Shown one piece after another: positions 58,048-64,000 of a stretch of 64,000 nt of DNA; positions within the stretch are counted from its first letter, which is position 1, and every line of letters starts with the position of its first letter. Under the pieces are notes generated by a model, which searched no databases, was not told the DNA's origin, and was given only the letters and a program-made list of their open reading frames with translations. This stretch comes from Mycolicibacterium litorale. Lineage in GTDB: Bacteria; Actinomycetota; Actinomycetes; Mycobacteriales; Mycobacteriaceae. The stretch is taken from assembly GCA_002007745.1 (NCBI GenBank), contig CP019882.1, positions 2,418,001 to 2,482,000 on the forward strand. Direction: 5' to 3'. Both the position numbers and the translations under genes were made by a program.

Positions 58048-58072
58048 TTGCATTCAGTCTATATAGGTGCAA
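58048..58072. promoter_or_regulatory. Inverted repeats upstream of arsR-type gene
   Basis: TTGCA (58048-58052) and TGCAA (58068-58072) flank a perfect palindrome CTATATAG (58059-58066) in the 44-base gap between the ArsR and thioesterase genes. Position and symmetry fit an ArsR operator over its own promoter. Confidence 0.4.
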
Positions 58073-58081
58073 GCAAATATT

Positions 58082-58852
58082 CTAGCGACGTTGGACCAGC
58101 AAGGCCTGAGCTGACGTACCGACGAACCCGTCCCGGTCGAAGATCTCGGCCGTCGTCACCCCGACGCCGTCCGGCCCGATCGATCCGCGCGCTCGCAGGG
58201 CGAAATCGCTGCCCACCGGCAGCCGGTGCAGGTGCACCGTGGTGTCGGTGTTCATGTAGCTGAACTTCTGCGGATCGATGGCTGCACCAACGCCATTCGC
58301 CGAATCGACCACCATCGTCAGCCGCTGGAGAGCAGTGGTGGGTTCGTCGTCGACCAGGCCGACATCGGGGGACATCCAGTACACCGCCGCTCCGGCGGAC
58401 GGCTGCTCCTGCGGTCGCCACTGCACCGAGTCGATGTATCCGCCCGCGTCCTTCCAGTGCAATTCCATTGGCGCCGTCGGTCCTTCGACCAGCGGTGGGT
58501 AACGGTCGGTGGCGGCGTCGGCGGTGTCGGAGGCGGCCAGCGCCCACGCGGTGACGCGGGCGACCGGACGGTCCGCCGACATCTCCGCCGACAGCAACGC
58601 GATCCGGTTCCCCGGCCGCTCGACCCGGGCGCGCACCTGCAGATCGGTCACCGGGATCGCGCCCAAAATGTCCAGCGTCAGCCGACCGATGCGCATCCCG
58701 GGTGCCAGCTGCTCCTCGATCACCTTGGTCAACAGGGCCAACGGCGGTGAGCCATGCTGGATCTCGGGTGTCCAGTTGCTGCGCGTGTGATCGGTGGAGG
58801 CGAACACCTGGGCATCGCCGTCGGCAACGAGCCGCCGGTAGTAGCAGCTCAT
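58082..58852 (-). CDS. Thioesterase family protein (double hot-dog)
   Basis: A 256-residue protein of the acyl-CoA thioesterase II-like group, with two hot-dog halves: STDHTRSNWTPEIQHGSPPL in the first and SYMNTDTTVHLHRLPVGSDF in the second. The G-S-P-P-L-A-L segment and the closing DRDGFVGTSAQALLVQRR are typical of mycobacterial members. ATG 58852 overlaps the RecB-like gene stop by four bases. Probably hydrolyses an acyl-CoA. Confidence 0.83.
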   Translation of the reverse strand: MSCYYRRLVADGDAQVFASTDHTRSNWTPEIQHGSPPLALLTKVIEEQLAPGMRIGRLTLDILGAIPVTDLQVRARVERPGNRIALLSAEMSADRPVARVTAWALAASDTADAATDRYPPLVEGPTAPMELHWKDAGGYIDSVQWRPQEQPSAGAAVYWMSPDVGLVDDEPTTALQRLTMVVDSANGVGAAIDPQKFSYMNTDTTVHLHRLPVGSDFALRARGSIGPDGVGVTTAEIFDRDGFVGTSAQALLVQRR

Positions 58853-59691
58853 GCGGCCGGCTCGCCCAGCTGCTCGGGCCAGCCCGGGTAGGGCGGCGGC
58901 GTACCGCCGTAGGCCGGGCACAACGCCTGATGACTGCACCAGTTGCACAGCCGCGTCGGATTCGGCCGGAAATCGCCGGTGGCACCGGCTGATTGGATGG
59001 CCCGCCAGATCGCCATCAGGGTCTTCTCGAAGCGCAGCAGCTCGTCCAGGTCGGGCGCGTAGTCCAGCAACTGGCCGTCGGCGAGATAGATCAACCGCAA
59101 CCGGGCCGCCAGCACACCCCGCGACCGAAGCAGCGCGACCGCATAGAACTTCATCTGGAACATGGCCTTGAACTCGGCCAGCGCCCGCGCGGCCGGCGGC
59201 GCCTTGCCGGTCTTGTAGTCCACCACCCGCAGCTCGCCGGTACCCGCGACGTCGATGCGATCGACGAAGCCGCGCAGCAGGGTGCCGTCGGCGAGTTCTA
59301 CCTCGATGCGCTGCTCGCAACTCTGCGGGTCGAACCGGGTCGGATCCTCCAACCGGTAGTAGCCGGTCAGCAACGCCCGCGCCTCCGCCAGCAGCTGCCC
59401 ACGCTGCTCGGTGGTGAATCCCTCGGCGAGATCGGGATGGCCGGCCAGCACCCGGTCCCACGCCGGATCCACCAGTGACAGCGCCGCCCCCGGGTGACGT
59501 TCGGCGGCGGGCATGCCGTAGAGCTGCTCCAGGGCGGCGTGCACCACCGAGCCGCGCAACTGAGCCGTCGACGGCGGCTCGGGTAACCGGTCGATCGCCC
59601 GAAAGCGATACAGCAGCGGGCACTGCTTGAAATCGGCGGCCCGCGATGGTGACAGCGCGGGTCGACGCAGTTCCCCGGGCTGGTCGGACAT
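58849..59691 (-). CDS. RecB-family exonuclease with Fe-S cysteines (Rv2119-like)
   Basis: A 280-residue PD-(D/E)XK nuclease of the RecB/Cas4/AddB-C type. LSPSRAADFKQCPLLYRFRA supplies the first cysteine, GFVDRIDVAGTGELRVVDYK the catalytic Asp and D-x-K, and CNWCSHQALCPAYG the C-terminal three cysteines of a 4Fe-4S nuclease domain. It has no helicase. ATG 59691 is divergent from trmI, as in M. tuberculosis. Confidence 0.88.
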   Translation of the reverse strand: MSDQPGELRRPALSPSRAADFKQCPLLYRFRAIDRLPEPPSTAQLRGSVVHAALEQLYGMPAAERHPGAALSLVDPAWDRVLAGHPDLAEGFTTEQRGQLLAEARALLTGYYRLEDPTRFDPQSCEQRIEVELADGTLLRGFVDRIDVAGTGELRVVDYKTGKAPPAARALAEFKAMFQMKFYAVALLRSRGVLAARLRLIYLADGQLLDYAPDLDELLRFEKTLMAIWRAIQSAGATGDFRPNPTRLCNWCSHQALCPAYGGTPPPYPGWPEQLGEPAA

Positions 59692-59763
59692 GATTGCGAG
59701 CCTAGGCCCGCGGGCCGACAACACGAGGCCGCGCGGCACGGCGAGTCCGCTATGGCAGGCTGA

Positions 59764-60663
<900 letters not shown>

Positions 60664-60750
60664 CGTCCGCCCCTTGCGCCGAAACTGACGTTTCGCCGAA
60701 TAAGTGCGGGTGAGGGTCTGCAAAACGTCGAACTCGAGTGCGGTCAGTCG

Positions 60751-61338
60751 TCACGGCGTCGGGGTCGGCGGGGCGGGTGGAGGGGCCGGCGGTTGACCGG
60801 TCGAGCTCGGACTTGCCGCGCTGGCGCCCCGGGCATTGCCGAAAGCCAGCAGCATGTCGGCGGTCTCCCGGGATAGCTGCCAACCGTTGCCGGTGGGACG
60901 GAACTCCATCGGGAAGGTGAAGCCACCCGGGTTGGCTGGGTTCGACGTCGTGACGTTGATGGTGGCCAGTGCATCCTTCGCCCGGCGGTCCGACCACCGA
61001 ATCTCGTCGGCGGTGAACGTCAACGGCGTGAAACCGCCATCGCGCAGTGCAGCGGCGAACTTGTCGATCGTCGCGGCGTCGTCCGGTGTGGCGGCCTCGA
61101 CGAGCTGCAGTTTGTCGATGCCCTTCACGGCCGGATCGGCCAGCCGGTAGAGCACGTCGGTCAACGCGTCAGGCGACGGCAGGGCGGCGGACGTGGCCGG
61201 CGGCGGCGCCAGCGCCGTCGACGACTGCTCGATCGGGCTTTGGACGGACTTCGACTCGTCGTGGTCGGAACACCCCGACAGTCCGAGCGCCGCCACGATG
61301 GTGGCGGCGCTCAGAGCTGCGAACAGGGTGTGGCGCAT
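60751..61338 (-). CDS. lppK: Lipoprotein LppK
   Basis: A 195-residue lipoprotein close to LppK (Rv2116): signal peptide TIVAALGLSGCS with lipobox, a folded MTB12-like domain (LTDVLYRLADPAVKGIDKLQ, TPLTFTADEIRWSD, EFRPTGNGWQLSRETADMLL) and a Pro-rich C-terminus. It is downstream of an MTB12-like paralogue on the same strand, with 11 bases between. Function unknown. Confidence 0.92.
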   Translation of the reverse strand: MRHTLFAALSAATIVAALGLSGCSDHDESKSVQSPIEQSSTALAPPPATSAALPSPDALTDVLYRLADPAVKGIDKLQLVEAATPDDAATIDKFAAALRDGGFTPLTFTADEIRWSDRRAKDALATINVTTSNPANPGGFTFPMEFRPTGNGWQLSRETADMLLAFGNARGASAASPSSTGQPPAPPPAPPTPTP

Positions 61339-61349
61339 CCAGCGGCGGC

Positions 61350-61844
61350 TCAGCTGGCTCCCTGCATCAGCATTAGCGCCGACTGCTTGGTCAGCTGCCA
61401 GCCGCTTGGGCTGGGGCCTTCGACGAACTGGATGCTCTGGGTCGCGGTCTGACCGTTGGGCGCCGTTGCGGTGACGTTCGCCGTTGCAGTCGGGCCCTCC
61501 TGGTCGATGTCGGCGACGTTGAAGCTCAGTGGGAGCAGGCCCTTAGCCGATGCGTTGTTGAATGCGCGGTCAGCGGCGATGCCCTCGATGCGGCCCAGAC
61601 CGTACTGGATGTACGAGGCCTTGGAGCCGGAGAACGACCCGCCGCCCTGGATGCCGTTCAGGGTGTCAACAAGCTGGGCCTGGAGCTCCGGCGCCGGCGT
61701 CTGCGGCATCGGTACGCCGAAGACGGCGGGCTGCACGGCCGGCGAGGTCGCCGGCGAGCTGAATGCAACCGAGGTCACACCGGCGGCTGCGCCGCCGATG
61801 ATCGCGGCGGCTGCAACGCCCGTGGCAAGGAGTTTCAGGGTCAC
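61350..61844 (-). CDS. MTB12/CFP2-like secreted protein
   Basis: A 164-residue exported protein with a Sec signal peptide ([20 protein letters not shown] then AGVTSVAFS) lacking a lipobox. The mature part follows the low-molecular-weight antigen MTB12 (Rv2376c) pattern: [20 protein letters not shown], then [20 protein letters not shown]. It shares the fold pattern of LppK just downstream, so the two are a tandem paralogous pair, one anchored and one secreted. Function unknown; MTB12 is a T-cell antigen. Confidence 0.87.
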   Translation of the reverse strand: MTLKLLATGVAAAAIIGGAAAGVTSVAFSSPATSPAVQPAVFGVPMPQTPAPELQAQLVDTLNGIQGGGSFSGSKASYIQYGLGRIEGIAADRAFNNASAKGLLPLSFNVADIDQEGPTATANVTATAPNGQTATQSIQFVEGPSPSGWQLTKQSALMLMQGAS

Positions 61845-61991
61845 GGCTGTCCTTTCGATCGGACCGACTCAGTTAAAAGGTTAACAGCGTTGCTGGTGTG
61901 TCGAAATTCCCTGAGCGCACATCATCGTGGTTGGGCCGGTAGCGTTGAGGTATCCACCGCACCAACTCTCGGTGTGGGAAAGGAGCGCAAC

Positions 61992-63794
61992 ATGAGTGAG
62001 GCACAAGAGCCACAACTGTCCAGCGAAGATGCTGCCGAACTAGAGGAGCTGCGCCGCGAGGCGGCGGTACTGCGCGAGCAGCTCGAAAACGCGGTAGGAC
62101 AAGGCGGCGCGCGCAGCGCGCGCGATGTCCATCAGCTCGAGGCGCGGATCGACTCCCTGGCCGCGCGCAATGCCAAACTGATGGACACCCTCAAGGAGGC
62201 GCGCCAGCAGCTCCTTGCCCTGCGCGAAGAGGTCGACCGGCTGGGCCAGCCGCCCAGCGGGTACGGGGTGCTGCTGGGTGCTCACGAGGACGACACCGTC
62301 GACGTGTTCACCTCCGGCCGCAAGATGCGCCTGACCTGCTCACCCAACATCGACGTCAAGGTGCTCAAGAAGGGCCAGACCGTTCGGCTCAATGAGGCGT
62401 TGACCGTCGTCGAGGCCGGTACCTACGAGTCGGTCGGGGAGATCAGCACCCTGCGCGAAATCCTCGCCGACGGACACCGGGCCCTGGTCGTCGGACATGC
62501 CGACGAGGAGCGCATCGTCTGGCTCGCCGAACCGCTGGTCGCCATCGAGGACTTGCCACCCGAGGTGGCCGAGGACCTCGACGACGACCTGCGTCCGCGC
62601 AAACTGCGCCCCGGCGACTCGCTGCTGGTCGACACCAAGGCGGGTTACGCGTTCGAGCGCATCCCGAAGGCCGAGGTCGAGGACTTGGTGCTGGAAGAAG
62701 TGCCCGATGTCGCCTACAGCGATATCGGTGGCCTCACCCGGCAGATCGAGCAGATCCGCGACGCCGTCGAGCTGCCGTTCCTGCACAAGGAGCTCTACCG
62801 CGAGTACGCGCTGCGGCCGCCCAAGGGTGTGCTGCTCTACGGTCCGCCCGGCTGCGGCAAGACGCTCATCGCCAAGGCGGTGGCCAACTCGCTGGCCAAG
62901 AAGATGGCCGAGGTGCGCGGTGACGACGCTCGCGAGGCGAAGTCCTACTTCCTCAACATCAAGGGCCCCGAGCTGCTGAACAAGTTCGTCGGCGAGACCG
63001 AACGGCACATCCGGCTGATCTTCCAGCGGGCGCGGGAAAAGGCGTCCGAGGGAACCCCGGTGATCGTGTTCTTCGACGAGATGGACTCGATTTTCCGGAC
63101 TCGCGGCACCGGTGTGAGCTCGGATGTGGAGACCACGGTGGTGCCGCAGCTGCTCTCCGAGATCGACGGCGTGGAGGGGCTGGAGAACGTCATCGTGATC
63201 GGCGCCTCCAACCGCGAGGACATGATCGACCCGGCGATCCTGCGGCCCGGCCGCCTGGACGTCAAGATCAAGATCGAGCGGCCGGATGCCGAAGCGGCAC
63301 TGGACATCTTCAGTAAATATCTGACTGAAGACCTGCCGGTGAACGCCGACGACCTCGCCGAATTCGACGGCGATCGGGGACAGTGCGTGCGGGCGATGAT
63401 CGAGAAGGTCGTCGACCGGATGTACGCCGAGATCGACGACAACCGGTTCCTGGAGGTCACCTATGCCAATGGTGACAAGGAAGTCATGTACTTCAAGGAC
63501 TTCAACTCCGGTGCCATGATCCAGAACGTCGTGGACCGGGCCAAGAAGTACGCCATCAAGTCGGTCCTGGAAACCGGGCAGAAGGGTCTGCGGATCCAGC
63601 ACCTGCTCGACTCGATCGTCGATGAGTTCGCCGAGAACGAAGACCTGCCCAACACCACCAATCCGGATGACTGGGCCCGGATCTCGGGCAAGAAGGGCGA
63701 GCGGATCGTCTACATCCGCACCTTGGTCACCGGCAAGAGTTCGTCGGCCAGCAGGGCCATCGACACCGAGTCGAACCTGGGTCAGTACCTGTAA
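61992..63794 (+). CDS. mpa: Proteasome-associated ATPase Mpa (ARC)
   Basis: A 600-residue AAA ATPase that recognises Pup-tagged proteins, unfolds them and feeds them to the 20S proteasome. N-terminal coiled coil (about residues 15-80), OB-fold interdomain, Walker A GPPGCGKT (284-291), Walker [11 protein letters not shown], and second region of homology [17 protein letters not shown]. The C-terminus GQYL has the penultimate Tyr needed for proteasome gate opening. ATG 61992 follows GGGAAAGGAGCG. A strong terminator follows. Confidence 0.97.
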   Translation: MSEAQEPQLSSEDAAELEELRREAAVLREQLENAVGQGGARSARDVHQLEARIDSLAARNAKLMDTLKEARQQLLALREEVDRLGQPPSGYGVLLGAHEDDTVDVFTSGRKMRLTCSPNIDVKVLKKGQTVRLNEALTVVEAGTYESVGEISTLREILADGHRALVVGHADEERIVWLAEPLVAIEDLPPEVAEDLDDDLRPRKLRPGDSLLVDTKAGYAFERIPKAEVEDLVLEEVPDVAYSDIGGLTRQIEQIRDAVELPFLHKELYREYALRPPKGVLLYGPPGCGKTLIAKAVANSLAKKMAEVRGDDAREAKSYFLNIKGPELLNKFVGETERHIRLIFQRAREKASEGTPVIVFFDEMDSIFRTRGTGVSSDVETTVVPQLLSEIDGVEGLENVIVIGASNREDMIDPAILRPGRLDVKIKIERPDAEAALDIFSKYLTEDLPVNADDLAEFDGDRGQCVRAMIEKVVDRMYAEIDDNRFLEVTYANGDKEVMYFKDFNSGAMIQNVVDRAKKYAIKSVLETGQKGLRIQHLLDSIVDEFAENEDLPNTTNPDDWARISGKKGERIVYIRTLVTGKSSSASRAIDTESNLGQYL

Positions 63795-63808
63795 AGACCG
63801 CAACGAAG

Positions 63809-63843
63809 ATCCCCGGCACGCCCGCGCGTGCCGGGGATTTTTT
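63809..63843 (+). terminator. Intrinsic terminator after mpa
   Basis: A 13-base perfect stem (63809-63821 with 63826-63838), a four-base loop CCGC and a run of six T through 63843. It lies 14 bases after the mpa stop and could also stop the convergent partial gene from the right. Confidence 0.93.
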
Positions 63844-63854
63844 CCCTACGACGT

Positions 63855-64000
63855 TCAGAACTCCAGCGAGTAGGTGTTGGCCAGGTCGTCCTGGGTGACG
63901 TGGGCGTCGCGGGTCGTCGTGTCGACGCTCAACCGCTCGGTGAGGGTTCGGGTCTGGTACGTCCAGCCTTCGGGCAGGTTCAGGCGTGAACCGATCTGGG
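63855..64000 (-). CDS. C-terminal end of an unidentified protein
   Basis: The last 48 codons of a minus-strand gene entering from the right edge, ending in DDLANTYSLEF. The readable part (SRLNLPEGWTYQTRTLTERL) includes a GWTYQTRTL strand pattern and no motif that identifies a family. It is convergent with mpa, with the terminator between. In M. tuberculosis the neighbour of mpa on this side is the unrelated-strand gene Rv2114, but I cannot confirm the match. Confidence 0.6.
   Translation of the reverse strand, partial: QIGSRLNLPEGWTYQTRTLTERLSVDTTTRDAHVTQDDLANTYSLEF

Noticed and set aside
60664..60750. A terminator after trmI
   Set aside because: CGAAAC-TGAC-GTTTCG can form a small stem, but no T run follows, so termination there is not supported.
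62340..63803. A 487-codon open frame antisense to mpa
   Set aside because: Shadow of the AAA ATPase gene; composition and lack of motifs are those of a reverse-strand artefact.

Overview
The window is high-GC actinobacterial DNA from a Mycobacterium, most likely a fast-growing Mycolicibacterium-type species. Markers are mshC (mycothiol synthesis), mpa (proteasome ATPase), lppK and lppL lipoproteins, an MTB12-type secreted protein, a 13E12/DUF222 gene with a mycobacterial SOS box, MIRU-type repeats and many leaderless starts. From about 26.2 kb to the right edge the order follows, in reverse, the Mycobacterium tuberculosis segment Rv2141c to Rv2115c as I remember it, with inserted blocks. The left 25 kb is accessory.

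Left accessory part (1-25.3 kb). A group-3b-type [NiFe] hydrogenase operon enters at the left edge: Fe-S subunit, FAD/NAD(P) subunit, small subunit, large subunit and maturation protease. It is followed by an SRPBCC protein, a LysR regulator, and a tightly coupled trio made of an excisionase-type HTH regulator, an alpha/beta hydrolase and a 75-residue mini-YqeY protein. Next come a minus-strand block (quinone oxidoreductase, glutamine amidotransferase, SDR, metallo-beta-lactamase-fold alkylsulfatase-like enzyme, sulfotransferase), an IclR regulator, a DUF2784 protein, a RidA/acetamidase pair, a CitA/CitB-type two-component system divergent from a tripartite tricarboxylate transporter with a coupled UspA protein, TerC, a LysR/O-methyltransferase pair, and a hipBA toxin-antitoxin locus. 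hipBA lies against a tRNA-Leu(GAG) gene that marks the edge of the accessory region. Six genes in the first 15.8 kb carry an apparent one-base deletion near a G/C run; I saw none in the other 48 kb.

Core part (25.3-64 kb). Order: PknH-like sensor lipoprotein, M20 peptidase, PEBP protein, secreted hydrolase, pyrD-DUF5703-lppL (minus), then uppP, a histidine phosphatase, DUF3090 and SCO1664-family genes, a META lipoprotein, cysQ, mshC and an SDR. An inserted block holds a hydrolase with an Asp nucleophile, a TetR regulator, a two-gene acyl-CoA dehydrogenase and the 13E12 gene. PAC2 and metH follow, metH behind a candidate S-adenosylhomocysteine riboswitch. Then come a HAD phosphatase, a sugar porter, a lipoprotein, hisE-hisG, DUF4126, a pyridine-nucleotide disulfide oxidoreductase, a TspO-like protein, a flavodoxin-like protein, an ArsR/AHSA1 pair, a thioesterase, a RecB-type Fe-S nuclease, trmI, lppK, an MTB12-like protein and mpa with a strong terminator.

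The regulatory DNA is the richest part of the window. It holds three matching operators around hipB, a perfect SOS box over the start codon of the 13E12 gene, a riboswitch plus a Shine-Dalgarno-masking hairpin before metH, a CRP-type site between the tricarboxylate sensor and transporter, and two tandemly duplicated MIRU-like repeats (51 bp and 57 bp) at gene ends.
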